Positions 1 to 10,982 are shown, counted from the stretch's first letter. The stretch: 64,000 bases of DNA from Candidatus Enterococcus willemsii (GCF_009933335.1 NZ_MAEL01000054.1:186001-250000), one strand, 5' to 3'. The notes: generated from the sequence alone by a model not told the origin. A program made the numbers and translations.

Positions 1-1
1 T

Positions 2-790
<789 letters not shown>

Positions 791-796
791 AAAGGA

Positions 797-835
797 GAAA
801 CCGGTGATTTTTAAACAAATCATCGGTTTCTTTTT
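797..835 (+). terminator. Rho-independent terminator after the PTS gene
   Basis: A 14-bp stem (797–810 with 817–830, one G·T pair) has a 6-nt loop and is followed by five T. It ends the PTS transcript. Confidence 0.85.
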
Positions 836-855
836 CTCATTATGAGAGAAAAGGC

Positions 856-884
856 TTGTCAAGAAAGCTTTTTTTTTGCATACT
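856..884 (+). promoter_or_regulatory. Candidate promoter of plsC
   Basis: TTGTCA (856–861) is separated by 17 bp from CATACT (879–884), 37 bp before the acyltransferase start. The -35 is near consensus and the -10 is moderate. Confidence 0.5.
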
Positions 885-920
885 AAATTTACGTAGTGTT
901 AATGAGAAAGGAAAGAGTCT

Positions 921-1541
921 ATGTTTTTTACATTTATGCGTGGTGTCGTGCGTGTTGTTTTATTTCTTATCAATGGCAATGCACATTATGAAAATCGCGA
1001 GTTATTACCTAAAGATGAAAATTATATTTTAGTTGCACCACACCGTACTTGGTGGGATCCCTTATATTTAGCAGTGGCTGCCCGCCCGAAAAAATTTGCT
1101 TTCATGGCAAAAGAAGAATTATTCAAAAATCCTATTTTACGTTTTATTTTGATAAAAGCGAATGCCTTTCCAGTAAAACGTGACAAACCAGGACCGAGTG
1201 CGATTAAAACACCTGTCAAACTATTAAAAGAGACAGATTTAAGTTTAATTATGTTCCCGAGTGGTACTCGCCATTCAACAGCATTAAAAGGTGGGATGGC
1301 GGTCATTTCTAAAATGGCAAAAGTCCGCGTAGTACCTTCTGTCTATCAAGGCCCCTTGTCGTTAAAAGACTTATTCAAAAGAAAAAGAGTCACCGTGCGT
1401 TTTGGAGAGCCAATTGATTTAAGTGATATTAAAAAGATGAATGAAGAAGGATTAGCAGAAGTGGAACATCGTATCCAAACAGCGTTTGATCAATTAGATA
1501 AAGAAGTGAATCCTGATTTTCGCTATGATGTGAAAAAGTAA
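921..1541 (+). CDS. plsC: 1-acyl-sn-glycerol-3-phosphate acyltransferase (PlsC family)
   Basis: The 206-aa protein carries the acyltransferase motif H-x4-D (HRTWWD, around residues 42–47) and a substrate-binding block FPSGTRH that corresponds to the family FPEGTRS. It should transfer an acyl chain to lysophosphatidic acid, giving phosphatidic acid at the inner face of the membrane. Length is normal for the family, and the hydrophobic N-terminus (FMRGVVRVVLFLI) fits membrane association. The ATG is preceded by GAAAGGAAAG. It stands alone between two terminators with its own promoter, so it is probably monocistronic. The Glu-to-Ser change in the second motif is the only oddity. Confidence 0.88.
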   Translation: MFFTFMRGVVRVVLFLINGNAHYENRELLPKDENYILVAPHRTWWDPLYLAVAARPKKFAFMAKEELFKNPILRFILIKANAFPVKRDKPGPSAIKTPVKLLKETDLSLIMFPSGTRHSTALKGGMAVISKMAKVRVVPSVYQGPLSLKDLFKRKRVTVRFGEPIDLSDIKKMNEEGLAEVEHRIQTAFDQLDKEVNPDFRYDVKK

Positions 1542-1545
1542 GAAG

Positions 1546-1581
1546 AACGAACGATAACTTTCCGAGTTATCGTTCGTTTTG
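1546..1581 (+). terminator. Terminator after plsC
   Basis: A perfect 14-bp stem (1546–1559 with 1565–1578) has a 5-nt loop and is followed by a short T-rich tract. Confidence 0.85.
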
Positions 1582-1649
1582 TTCTCTAGAAAACCAAAAA
1601 GTAAAAGCTGATTTTTTTGTTTTTCCATCCTGTGAGATAGCGTAGAAAG

Positions 1650-1658
1650 TGTTATAAT
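1650..1658 (+). promoter_or_regulatory. Extended -10 promoter of the sbcD–sbcC–helicase operon
   Basis: TGTTATAAT fits the extended -10 pattern TGnTATAAT and lies 33 bp before the sbcD GTG start. No good -35 is visible, as is usual for extended -10 promoters. Confidence 0.55.
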
Positions 1659-1690
1659 AATAAGAAGAATATTTTTAAGAGGTGAATTAG

Positions 1691-2812
1691 GTGCGATTTT
1701 TGCATACAGCAGATTGGCATATTGGTAAAAAATTACATGGCTATGATTTATTGGCTGATCAAAAAGATAGTATCCAGCAGATTATTGCGATTGCAGAAGC
1801 AGAACAAGTGGATGCCATTGTGATTGCAGGTGATTTATATGATCGCTCCGTTCCCGCTGTAGAAGCTGTTGAACTATTAAATCAATCATTAATTGAGATT
1901 AATTTAGATAAAAAAATGCCACTCTTAGCCATTTCAGGTAACCACGATTCAAGTAGTCGTTTAGCAACGGGCGCTCCGTGGTTTCAGCAGACGGATTTTC
2001 ATTTAGTCACGCAATTAAAGCAGGCATTTGAACCAGTGACAATTGGCGATACACAATTTTTCTTATTGCCTTATATTGAACCAATTGCTGCCCGTTTGTA
2101 TTTCGATGAAGAATTTCCATCGATTAAAGAAGCAGTCCAACGAATTATTGCTGAAATGCAACCTTTATTTGATCCGACAAAGAAGCACGTCCTAATTACC
2201 CACTTTTTTATTGCCGGTGGTTTGCGCACAGAATCAGAGACGCCTTTGGAAGTGGGCGGGTTAAATAGCGTGCCGTATGAGTTGATGGCGCCCTTTGATT
2301 ATGTCGCTTTAGGCCATTTGCATTCGAAAAATGCGCTGAAAGAGGGACCAGTACGTTACAGCGGGTCACCATTGAAATTTTCATTATCTGAAATAAATGA
2401 TGAAAAAGGTGTCTGGATTGTGGACTCGGATACGATGTTGCCTGAATTTCGACCACTTACGCCGTTGCGCGATATTAAGAAAATCCAAGCATCGTTTGCT
2501 GACTTGCTACATCCAGATTTTTATCAAAACTTAGATCGCGAAGCGTTTTGGCAACTATTATTGACAGATCGGGCAGTGATTCCGAATATGATGAATCAGC
2601 TACGAGCTGTTTATCCCTATATTCTGAGTGTTGAACGGGTGAACGGTCGTGAATCGCAACCGATGCAACAATTCAAAAAACGTGAAGCATCACCACAAAA
2701 AGTATTTGCCACCTTTTTTGAAGAAATTACTGGAGACACATTAACAGAGCGCCAACAAGATTGGTTAGATAAAGGATTACAAATTGCTATGGATACAGAA
2801 AAGAGGGATTAG
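1691..2812 (+). CDS. sbcD: Exonuclease SbcCD, nuclease subunit D
   Basis: This 373-aa protein has the Mre11/SbcD metallophosphoesterase motifs in order: DWHIGK (residues 8–13), GDLYDR (about 48), GNHDSS (about 83) and GHLH (about 208), which bind two Mn ions. With SbcC it forms the Mre11–Rad50-type nuclease that opens hairpins and processes DNA ends or stalled palindromes. The start is GTG with AAGAGGTGA upstream. The stop codon directly abuts the sbcC ATG with no gap, implying translational coupling. Confidence 0.95.
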   Translation: MRFLHTADWHIGKKLHGYDLLADQKDSIQQIIAIAEAEQVDAIVIAGDLYDRSVPAVEAVELLNQSLIEINLDKKMPLLAISGNHDSSSRLATGAPWFQQTDFHLVTQLKQAFEPVTIGDTQFFLLPYIEPIAARLYFDEEFPSIKEAVQRIIAEMQPLFDPTKKHVLITHFFIAGGLRTESETPLEVGGLNSVPYELMAPFDYVALGHLHSKNALKEGPVRYSGSPLKFSLSEINDEKGVWIVDSDTMLPEFRPLTPLRDIKKIQASFADLLHPDFYQNLDREAFWQLLLTDRAVIPNMMNQLRAVYPYILSVERVNGRESQPMQQFKKREASPQKVFATFFEEITGDTLTERQQDWLDKGLQIAMDTEKRD

Positions 2813-5800
2813 ATGCAGCCACGAAAACTGACGATGAAAAATTTTGGTCCATTTATCAATGAATCGGTGGATTTTGGAGACTTTCAAGACGCAGGGCTTT
2901 TTTTAATCAGTGGGAAAACGGGTGCAGGGAAGACAACTATTTTCGATAGTATGACCTTTGCATTATTTGGCGAAACTTCTGGACAACTACGGACAGGTAA
3001 AGAAATGCGTTCGATGTTTGCAACGCCAGAAGAAGCAACCAGTGTCACGTTTACCTTTGAGCATCAAGGATTACTCTATGAAATTGAACGCTTACCAGAG
3101 CAAGAAATTCAAAAAAAACGTGGAGATGGCACACGTAAGCAGACAGCAAAAGTTTGTTTGACTATTTATGATAACAATCAAGTAGTTCGTCAATATTCTA
3201 AACGTACGGAAGTCGACGCGTTTATTAAGGAATTGTTGCATGTGGATGCCAAGCAATTTTTTCAAATTATTTTGTTGCCACAAGGGGAGTTTCGAAACTT
3301 CTTAATTGCTTCTAGTAATGACAAAGAAAAACTACTGCGTAATCTTTTTGGCACAGAAATCTATCAACGAGTGATTGAATGGTTGCATAAAGAAAAACGC
3401 GCGCTCGAACAACAATTAAGTAAGCAGCAGGATCAAATGACCTCTTTATTGTCGCGGTTTCAGTGGCAAGAAGAAAAGGCCTTTGTGTCATTGGCAGAAA
3501 CCTTAACGGATTGGCAACAAGATATTGCGGTGTTGACTGAAGAAATAAATGCAAAACAAGACCAGCTTACGCTTGCGAAAAAACAAGAAACACAAGCAGA
3601 AGAACAATTATATGCAGCGAAAAATCTTGCTAAAATTCAAGAAGAATATCAGCAATTACAAGCTAAAAAAACAAAACTGGATGAACAAAAACAAAGCATG
3701 GATGAGATTCGGCAACAAATTGCTTGTTTAAGTTGGTTAGATAAGCATGCGCATTTACTGACAAATACGACAAATGCACGTGTTGAATATGAAGATACAT
3801 TGCAACAATTCGAGCACTTGCAACAACAAATAGCCAGCAATGAAGAGGCACAAGTAGCTTGGCAAGAGGCTGAAACAGAAATGAAAGCCAAACGTCAGCA
3901 GTTAACAGAAATTCAAGCACAGTTACAACGTATTGAAAATCTCCTACCAATTGCTAAAGAAGTGACTGAAATAACTAATTCTGAAACAAGGGTAGCAGAA
4001 GAAGTTGAGATGTTTACTGCAAAGATGCAACAAGTGTCAACCCAACTAGCCGATTGGGAGCAAACTTGGCAAGCAACACAACGACAATTAGCGAAAAAAG
4101 AGACACTTCAACAAGCTGAAATGCGCTATATTCAAGGGGAGCAACTCGTTCATCGTTGGCAAGAACAAACGACTGCCTGGCAAAAAACACAACAATTCGT
4201 AGTGGAATATCAAGAAGAAGCAGTTGCTTTACAAGAAAAAAAGGCACAGTTAGCCACGACACTGACCAAAGTGAGCGAGCAATTCAAAACTTGTCGTAGT
4301 GACAATGCCAAAATGCAGATTGCACGTCTGCAATTATTGCTAGTAGAGGATGAACCTTGTCCGGTTTGCGGATCAACAGAGCACCATTTGGAAGCAACCG
4401 AAACTTTTTCGTCAGAAGAAATTGCTGAAAGCGAGCAACAACTAAATGAATTAGAACAGCAAGTCAAACAAGTGGAGCAAGAGTTACAAGAAGTGACGCT
4501 CCAATTGGCAACCAATGAGACTCGTCAAATAGAATTTGCGACAACTAGTGAACAACAGCAACAAAATCTACAGTTACTAACGAATGAGTGTCATGAAGTA
4601 TTAGGAAAACAAGTTCCATCAGATGCGCTGGCATTATTGGCGAACGATATTTGTAAACAAAAAGAACAATTGGAAGAAGCAGAGCAAAAGAAAGTCGAAT
4701 TAGAAGCAACCAAAGAACAACTAGACCAGCAATTAAAAGATGAGCAGCAAAAGCAACAAGAAAAAATCCAACAGCTGCAACAATTGCAAACACAAAAAGA
4801 GCTGTTACAAAAGCAACTACAGGGGCGAACACTTGCAGAGTTACAAACAGAATTGGATCAGCAAATGGCAACCCAACAAAAATTAGTAACAGTCCTTGAT
4901 GAACATCAGCAAGCGGGCGAACAATTAAAACTTACGACAGCTAGTTTGGCAGAAGCGCAAAAACAACAAGGTAAGCTAAAACAAATCCAACAGCAAAAAG
5001 TTACGGAATGCGAAGAAGAGTTGGCAACCGTTTTATCAGAAAATGCCTTTGGCTTTACAGAAGAGAGCATGCACACTACTTTGCCGCAAGTGACACAACT
5101 GCCTGAGTTGCAACAGCAAGCGGATGTGTATGACCAACAAATTCAATTTGTAAAGCAACGGTTGGAAGAATTAGCAGAAAGTGTTCAGCAGCCAGCACCC
5201 GATATCGATGCGTTTGTTGAAGTGCATCAAGTAGCCAAAGCACAAACAGAGCAATTGCAAGCGAAAATGATTCAACAACAAGAAATAATGCGTCAAAATC
5301 AGCAATTGTTTGAAGAATGTCAGCAATTATATGAAACAACCAATCAACAGTTAACGAAATTAGGTCAATTAGAACAACTTTACCAAACGATGAGTGGCGA
5401 CAATCCTGAAAAAATAAGTATTGAACGCTATGTGTTACAATCATTTTTAGCAGAGATTTTAGAAGTAGCGAATCAGCGTTTGATTAACTTGACGAAAGGT
5501 CGTTATCAATTTTTATTAGCTGAAGAAAAAGGAAGTTATCGTCGGTCTACAGGCTTGGAAATTAATATTTTTGATGATAATGCAGGGATGACTCGACGGG
5601 CACATACACTGTCAGGAGGCGAAAGTTTTATTGCTGCATTAGCATTAGCACTATCGCTGGCAGATGTGATTCAAAATCGGGCAGGAGGTATCGCCATCGA
5701 AGCATTATTCATTGATGAAGGATTTGGTTCGTTGGATGAAGAGTCACTTGAAATGGCGATGGAAGCACTCGAAATGATTGAAAATGAAGGGCGGATGATT

Positions 5801-5902
5801 GGAATTATCAGCCATGTGAGAGAATTAAAAGAACGTATTCAGCAACAATTAAAAGTACAAACAACTGGTACAGGGCAAAGCCACATTAAGAGTGTTGTGT
5901 AG
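2813..5902 (+). CDS. sbcC: Exonuclease SbcCD, ATPase subunit C (Rad50-like)
   Basis: The 1029-aa SMC-like protein has Walker A GKTGAGKTT near residue 35, two long Gln/Glu-rich coiled coils, and a central zinc-hook CPVC (Cys516 and Cys519). The ABC signature LSGGES lies near residue 933 and Walker B (LFIDEGFGSLD) near 965. It is the ATP-driven DNA-tethering partner of SbcD. Its ATG follows the sbcD stop codon immediately. The coiled coil is unusually rich in Q (many cag/caa codons), which gives repetitive DNA but no frame break. Confidence 0.95.
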   Translation: MQPRKLTMKNFGPFINESVDFGDFQDAGLFLISGKTGAGKTTIFDSMTFALFGETSGQLRTGKEMRSMFATPEEATSVTFTFEHQGLLYEIERLPEQEIQKKRGDGTRKQTAKVCLTIYDNNQVVRQYSKRTEVDAFIKELLHVDAKQFFQIILLPQGEFRNFLIASSNDKEKLLRNLFGTEIYQRVIEWLHKEKRALEQQLSKQQDQMTSLLSRFQWQEEKAFVSLAETLTDWQQDIAVLTEEINAKQDQLTLAKKQETQAEEQLYAAKNLAKIQEEYQQLQAKKTKLDEQKQSMDEIRQQIACLSWLDKHAHLLTNTTNARVEYEDTLQQFEHLQQQIASNEEAQVAWQEAETEMKAKRQQLTEIQAQLQRIENLLPIAKEVTEITNSETRVAEEVEMFTAKMQQVSTQLADWEQTWQATQRQLAKKETLQQAEMRYIQGEQLVHRWQEQTTAWQKTQQFVVEYQEEAVALQEKKAQLATTLTKVSEQFKTCRSDNAKMQIARLQLLLVEDEPCPVCGSTEHHLEATETFSSEEIAESEQQLNELEQQVKQVEQELQEVTLQLATNETRQIEFATTSEQQQQNLQLLTNECHEVLGKQVPSDALALLANDICKQKEQLEEAEQKKVELEATKEQLDQQLKDEQQKQQEKIQQLQQLQTQKELLQKQLQGRTLAELQTELDQQMATQQKLVTVLDEHQQAGEQLKLTTASLAEAQKQQGKLKQIQQQKVTECEEELATVLSENAFGFTEESMHTTLPQVTQLPELQQQADVYDQQIQFVKQRLEELAESVQQPAPDIDAFVEVHQVAKAQTEQLQAKMIQQQEIMRQNQQLFEECQQLYETTNQQLTKLGQLEQLYQTMSGDNPEKISIERYVLQSFLAEILEVANQRLINLTKGRYQFLLAEEKGSYRRSTGLEINIFDDNAGMTRRAHTLSGGESFIAALALALSLADVIQNRAGGIAIEALFIDEGFGSLDEESLEMAMEALEMIENEGRMIGIISHVRELKERIQQQLKVQTTGTGQSHIKSVV

Positions 5903-5919
5903 AGGGGAGGAATCGTTGT

Positions 5920-8900
5920 ATGAAATGGAGTATTCCAGAGAAAATCATTGAAAAAGGTCGAACATATTTAAATGATGGGCGTGTTTTATCTGTTACGCCG
6001 GATGCAGAGAATCAAGTATGGCATGCAGAGGTTTTGGGGAGTGAATTGTACCGCATTGATTTGGATGCGAGTGCCAAAGAGGAGGATTATTGCCAATGTC
6101 CTTATTGGGAGGAGCACCACTATTGCAAACATACGGTTGCTGTGGAATTGTATCTTAGAAAACAAGGGAAAACGCGGATGATTGCGAAATCAGAAGCACC
6201 AAAAAAAGAAGCTTTTTCACCGTCAGTGATGTTTTCCAATGGCTTTCGTCGCCTTGCACAAGAACAAGAACAACCATTTGTATCTTTAGGCATTGAATGC
6301 CAACTGGATAGTTTGCCAACGAATCCCTATCGTGAAGAGTTGGATGTTTTAGGCATTTCACTCAAAATAGGAGAGCAGAATGGACGCACATATGTTGTCA
6401 AAAACATTTATAAGTTTTTACAAGTATATGAGGAAGAGAAAACCTATCTTGCCAACAAACAAAATAGTTTTCTTCTAACTCATCAAGCATTTGACGACGC
6501 GACCAATCGCTTTTTAGCAAAGCTATCACACTTGGCTCAGACACAACAATTAATGGGGCAAACAGGGATTCAAGTCAAAGGGAAATTAGACAAGAAATAT
6601 TTGTTATTGCCGATTGAAGGTTCACAGGAAATGACACAAGCGATGTTGCAATTTCCATTTATCCTACAAACTGAAGAGAAGAAAGTTCGCAAGTTAGAAT
6701 TTCCGCAAGTTAAACAGCCGTTGCAATTTTCTGTTGTTCGCCATGAAGATCAATTTGACTTACGGATTGTTCAAGATTTCGACCATGTCTATAAATACTA
6801 CGGTTGGGGACTAATAAACGATCAGGTGTATCAATTAACAACGAAAGAATTAGACATTTATTTAACGATGGAACAGTTGTTGAAACGCCTAGCAGAACCT
6901 AAAATCGCCTATCCTAAGAAGGAATTGTCGATTCTCTTTAAACAAGTTTTACCATTATTAAAACAATTAGGAACCGTCCAAATTTCTGATGAAGTCTATC
7001 ATTACATTAGCGATGAGGATTTACATGTAATTTTTTATTTGAAAAAACGTCAAGGAAATGTTGAGTTGCGGGTGGACTACGTTTATGGGGATGTCGTATT
7101 CTCAACAGATACCAAGCATCAGATTACCCCAGAAGGACACGCAGAAATTTTACGTGATTATAAAAAAGAGCAACGCGTAGAATTATTAGTCAAAAACTTA
7201 GATTTCTTAAAAAACGAAACTGGTTGGCAGAAACCTTTACCTGAAGGAGAAGCCCTGTATCGCTTTTTTACCCATGAATTGTCTTATATGCGTCAATTAG
7301 GTGATATTCGGATGGGGAAAAAACTCCGTGAACGTTACATTGATGGTCGTAAATTACAGCCACAGATTGAAGTTAGTGAAGCAGGTTCATGGTTAGATGT
7401 ATCTTTTGATATTTCGGGTATTGCTCAAAATGAAATTGATATGGTGCTTCAAAGTTTATTGCGTAACGATCAGTTTTACACCATGGAGAATGGTCAGGTA
7501 TTATCGTTAAACTCAGAGGAATTTCAAGAAACTAGCCGAATTTTGTCACAACTAAGAGAATCATTACGAACGGTCAATGGTGTAGCAAAATTACCTTTGA
7601 ATCAGGGACTACAGCTTCAAGAGCAATTAGGTGATTATGCCCATTTTAGTCAAGGATTTGAACAAATGGTGACGGATTTAACCCATCCAGAAGCATTTTC
7701 GGCAGCGTTACCGCAAGGATTGCAAGCTGAACTACGTGAGTACCAAGTAACAGGTTTCCGTTGGTTGAAAATGTTAAGTCATTATCAATTTGGTGGGATT
7801 CTCGCAGATGAAATGGGACTAGGGAAAACGTTACAAACGATTAGTTATTTATTATCTGAAAAAGAAGAAAAAAAAGTGATGAAAGCTTTGATTGTTGCGC
7901 CAGCTAGTTTGACGTATAACTGGCAACAGGAGATAAAAAAATTCGCGCCTTCTTTAAGGTCAGTGGTTATTAGCGGGAATAAAGAAGAGCGGGAAACGTT
8001 GATGCAGCCAGAAGTAGATGTTTGGATTACTTCTTATGCGAGTTTGCGTCAAGATATTGAGATGTACCAAGCACAAACGGTGGATTATTTGATTTTAGAT
8101 GAAGCTCAAATGGTTAAAAACAGTAGTACCAAAACAGCACAAGCCTTACGTTCATTGCACGTGGCACATCGTTTTGCGTTAAGTGGTACGCCAATTGAGA
8201 ATAATCTGGAAGAACTTTGGGCATTGTTCCAAATGATTATGCCTGGCTTTTTCCCAAGTCGCCAAGCCTATCGTGAATTATCGACCGAAAAAATTGCTGC
8301 GATGATTCAACCATTTATTTTACGTCGTGATAAGCGTACCGTATTGAAAGACTTGCCAGAAAAATTAGAAACAAATTACTACAGCGCACTGACTGATGAA
8401 CAAAAAACTGTTTACTTGGCTTATCTACGCCAAATGCGCGATGAAATTTCAGGGATGGATTCCGCAACCTTTAAGAAAAATCGTATCAGTATTTTAGCTG
8501 GTTTGACACGTTTACGCCAAATTTGTTGTGATCCGAAACTCTTTGTAGAGGATTATGAAGGTGGTTCTGGAAAATTAGAACAAGTCAAAGATTTGATTCG
8601 TGCTGCGAAAGAAAATAATCGTCGCGTCTTGCTATTTTCTCAATTTACTAGCATGTTGTCGATTATTGAAGAAGAATTAGCTGAACTCGGTTTAGAAACC
8701 TTTTATTTAAGAGGAAGTACGCCGCCAAAAGAACGGATTGAAATGGTTGATGCCTTTAATGCTGGAGAAAAAGATGTCTTCTTGATTTCATTGAAAGCAG
8801 GAGGCACGGGATTAAACTTAACCGGTGCCGACACCGTGATTCTGTATGATTTATGGTGGAATCCAGCAGTTGAAGAACAAGCAGCTGGACGTGCGCATCG

Positions 8901-9084
8901 CATTGGTCAAAAACGTGTGGTTGAAGTTTGGCGTATGATTGCTGAAGGAACGATTGAAGAACGTATGAATTCCTTGCAACAAGAAAAACGTGAATTATTC
9001 CAACGCGTGATTCAAGGAAATGAAACACAGCTCCAACAAATGACCGAAGAAGACATTCGTTTGATTTTGAGTGTTGGAGAGTAA
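5920..9084 (+). CDS. SNF2/Swi2-family DEAD/DEAH helicase with SWIM zinc finger
   Basis: The 1054-aa protein has an N-terminal SWIM zinc finger (C58, C60, then Cys/His in HHYCKH around residue 70). A middle region of about 450 residues resembles the bacterial SNF2-associated domain. The C-terminal SNF2 ATPase has Walker A DEMGLGKT (about 630–637), the DEAQ box (about 727) and motif VI QAAGRAHRIGQ. It should be an ATP-dependent DNA translocase, perhaps displacing proteins from DNA. It starts 17 bp after sbcC with a GAGGGGAGG ribosome site, so it is cotranscribed with the sbcCD nuclease. That suggests a role in DNA repair or recombination, which is an inference from context. Confidence 0.9.
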   Translation: MKWSIPEKIIEKGRTYLNDGRVLSVTPDAENQVWHAEVLGSELYRIDLDASAKEEDYCQCPYWEEHHYCKHTVAVELYLRKQGKTRMIAKSEAPKKEAFSPSVMFSNGFRRLAQEQEQPFVSLGIECQLDSLPTNPYREELDVLGISLKIGEQNGRTYVVKNIYKFLQVYEEEKTYLANKQNSFLLTHQAFDDATNRFLAKLSHLAQTQQLMGQTGIQVKGKLDKKYLLLPIEGSQEMTQAMLQFPFILQTEEKKVRKLEFPQVKQPLQFSVVRHEDQFDLRIVQDFDHVYKYYGWGLINDQVYQLTTKELDIYLTMEQLLKRLAEPKIAYPKKELSILFKQVLPLLKQLGTVQISDEVYHYISDEDLHVIFYLKKRQGNVELRVDYVYGDVVFSTDTKHQITPEGHAEILRDYKKEQRVELLVKNLDFLKNETGWQKPLPEGEALYRFFTHELSYMRQLGDIRMGKKLRERYIDGRKLQPQIEVSEAGSWLDVSFDISGIAQNEIDMVLQSLLRNDQFYTMENGQVLSLNSEEFQETSRILSQLRESLRTVNGVAKLPLNQGLQLQEQLGDYAHFSQGFEQMVTDLTHPEAFSAALPQGLQAELREYQVTGFRWLKMLSHYQFGGILADEMGLGKTLQTISYLLSEKEEKKVMKALIVAPASLTYNWQQEIKKFAPSLRSVVISGNKEERETLMQPEVDVWITSYASLRQDIEMYQAQTVDYLILDEAQMVKNSSTKTAQALRSLHVAHRFALSGTPIENNLEELWALFQMIMPGFFPSRQAYRELSTEKIAAMIQPFILRRDKRTVLKDLPEKLETNYYSALTDEQKTVYLAYLRQMRDEISGMDSATFKKNRISILAGLTRLRQICCDPKLFVEDYEGGSGKLEQVKDLIRAAKENNRRVLLFSQFTSMLSIIEEELAELGLETFYLRGSTPPKERIEMVDAFNAGEKDVFLISLKAGGTGLNLTGADTVILYDLWWNPAVEEQAAGRAHRIGQKRVVEVWRMIAEGTIEERMNSLQQEKRELFQRVIQGNETQLQQMTEEDIRLILSVGE

Positions 9085-9095
9085 CATGGATAGAA

Positions 9096-9135
9096 GAAAA
9101 GCATCTTCTGATAAAATTATCAGAAGATGCTTTTC
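9096..9135 (+). terminator. Hairpin terminator after the sbcDC–helicase operon
   Basis: A long perfect inverted repeat (19 bp per arm, 9096–9114 with 9117–9135) has a very small loop. The downstream T-tract is interrupted, so efficiency is uncertain. Confidence 0.7.
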
Positions 9136-9142
9136 ATTTGTT

Positions 9143-9171
9143 TTGCTTTTCATAGATAGCTTCTCTATAAT
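9143..9171 (+). promoter_or_regulatory. Promoter of the ABC exporter gene
   Basis: TTGCTT (9143–9148), a 17-bp spacer and a perfect TATAAT (9166–9171) lie 30 bp upstream of the ATG. Confidence 0.75.
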
Positions 9172-9201
9172 GGAAAGTATTGAAATTAGGGGAGGGGTTT
9201 G

Positions 9202-10917
9202 ATGTTTAAACGTTTTTTTAGCTATTATCGACCATATAAATCTTTATTTATTTTAGATTTCTGTTGTGCGATTGTAGCTGGGTTATTGGAGTTGGCTTTT
9301 CCGGTTGCCGTCAATCAAGTTATTGACAAAATTATGCCACAAAATAATTTTCGCTATGTCTTATTAGCTTGCATAGGATTATTTATTTTCTATATTATTA
9401 ATACGATTTTACAATACGTTGTCGTTTTTTATGGTCACAAATTAGGCGTAAATATTGAAACAGATATGCGTAAAGAATTGTTTCAACATTTGCAAAAGCA
9501 ATCATTTGAATATTATGACAATCAGAAGACAGGGAAATTGATTAGTCGCTTGACGACCGATCTATTTGAAATTTCTGAGGTTGCTCATCACGGTCCAGAA
9601 GATGTCTTTATCACTGTAATGACGTTGGTCGGTTCGTTCATTTTGATGTTAAATATGCATGTGCAGCTAGCTTTAGCAACTTTTGCAGCCATTCCGTTGA
9701 TTGCGATTGCCTTGATTTTCTTTAATAAAAAGATGACCAATGTAAATACAGACATCTATGATAATCTAGGTGAATTTAATGCAGGCGTGGAAGCAGCAGT
9801 TAGTGGGATTCGAGTAACCCAATCGTTTGCGAAAGAAGAATATGAAGCGCAACGTTTTAATGGTTTAAGCGAGTTGTATCGTCGATCAAAAATTGTTTTT
9901 TACAAAGTAATGGCAGTCAGTTCCGCTTATAATTATTTGATGATTCGCTTGATTAATTTATTTGCCTTGATTTTTGGTTCTTACTATATGATTCGTGGGG
10001 AATTAAAAGCGGGGGAATTTGTAGGCTTTATTTTACTCTCAAATGTCTTTGTACGTCCAATTGAAAAGGTGAATACGATGATTGAAAGCTATCCAAAGGG
10101 GATTGCCGGGTTCAAACGCTTAACAGAGGAACTGGATAAAGAACCACTGATTAAAGATAAACCAGATGCGCAAGTAGTAACTCATTTGAATGGTAATATT
10201 TCTTATCATCAAGTGTCATTTGCTTATGCAGATGGCTCGAAAGTATTGAACGACATTTCTTTAGAGATTCAAGCAGGGGAAACAGTTGCCTTTGTAGGTC
10301 AAAGTGGTTCAGGAAAAACAACCTTGTGTAACTTATTGCCACGATTTTATGATGTCACAGAAGGTCAGATTACGATTGATGGAATGGATATTCAAGACAT
10401 GACATTAGAATCATTACGTAATCAAATTGGAACTGTGCAGCAAGATGTCTTCTTATTCCCAGGTACGATTCGTGAAAATATTGCCTATGGTCGTTTAGAT
10501 GCCACCGAAGCAGAGATTCGCCAAGCTGTGAAGTTAGCACATTTAGAAGGTGTGCTTGCGCAAATGAGCGATGGTTTAGATACGGTTATTGGTGAACGTG
10601 GTGTGAAATTATCTGGTGGGCAACGCCAACGTGTAGCGATTGCGCGCATGTTCTTAAAAAACCCGCCAATCTTAATTTTAGATGAAGCCACATCTGCTTT
10701 AGATACAGAAACCGAGCAAGTAATTCAAGAATCATTAAACTCACTTGCTGAAGGACGAACGACCTTAATTATTGCCCATCGTCTGGCAACTATTAAGCAC
10801 GCAACGCGCATTATAGTGATGAGTGAGGACGGTATTTTAGAAGAAGGAACTCATGAAGCGTTGATGGCTAAAAAGGGGCATTATCGTAAATTATATGATG
10901 CACAATTTCATAAATAA
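9202..10917 (+). CDS. ABC transporter, fused permease and ATPase (MsbA/BmrA-type exporter)
   Basis: The 571-aa half-transporter has an N-terminal six-helix ABC exporter membrane domain (about residues 1–300). The nucleotide-binding domain follows, with Walker A GQSGSGKTT, signature LSGGQRQR, Walker B ILDEAT and the H-loop IIAHRLATI. It is expected to act as a homodimer or heterodimer that exports lipids or drugs. I chose ATG 9202, six bases after GGGAGGGG, over a TTG at 9199. It is monocistronic, with its own promoter and terminator. The substrate cannot be predicted. Confidence 0.9.
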   Translation: MFKRFFSYYRPYKSLFILDFCCAIVAGLLELAFPVAVNQVIDKIMPQNNFRYVLLACIGLFIFYIINTILQYVVVFYGHKLGVNIETDMRKELFQHLQKQSFEYYDNQKTGKLISRLTTDLFEISEVAHHGPEDVFITVMTLVGSFILMLNMHVQLALATFAAIPLIAIALIFFNKKMTNVNTDIYDNLGEFNAGVEAAVSGIRVTQSFAKEEYEAQRFNGLSELYRRSKIVFYKVMAVSSAYNYLMIRLINLFALIFGSYYMIRGELKAGEFVGFILLSNVFVRPIEKVNTMIESYPKGIAGFKRLTEELDKEPLIKDKPDAQVVTHLNGNISYHQVSFAYADGSKVLNDISLEIQAGETVAFVGQSGSGKTTLCNLLPRFYDVTEGQITIDGMDIQDMTLESLRNQIGTVQQDVFLFPGTIRENIAYGRLDATEAEIRQAVKLAHLEGVLAQMSDGLDTVIGERGVKLSGGQRQRVAIARMFLKNPPILILDEATSALDTETEQVIQESLNSLAEGRTTLIIAHRLATIKHATRIIVMSEDGILEEGTHEALMAKKGHYRKLYDAQFHK

Positions 10918-10921
10918 ATAG

Positions 10922-10982
10922 AAAAACCAAATAATCGATGAGGCATAGTTAATGAAATGCCCATCATTATTTGGTTTTTTTG
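10922..10982 (+). terminator. Terminator after the ABC exporter
   Basis: The outer stem (AAAAACCAAATAAT with ATTATTTGGTTTTT) and an inner GGCAT/ATGCC stem form a long hairpin. A run of seven T follows. Confidence 0.8.

Noticed and set aside
4385-4800. Repetitive CAA/CAG-rich stretches in sbcC as a possible microsatellite or CRISPR-like array
   Set aside because: The repetition follows Gln codons in a coiled coil; there are no equal-length repeats with unique spacers.
3549-5444. Many medium-length open frames on both strands within sbcC
   Set aside because: They are shadows of the Gln/Glu-rich coiled-coil coding sequence, lack ribosome sites and have low-complexity products; the SbcC frame is clearly the real one.
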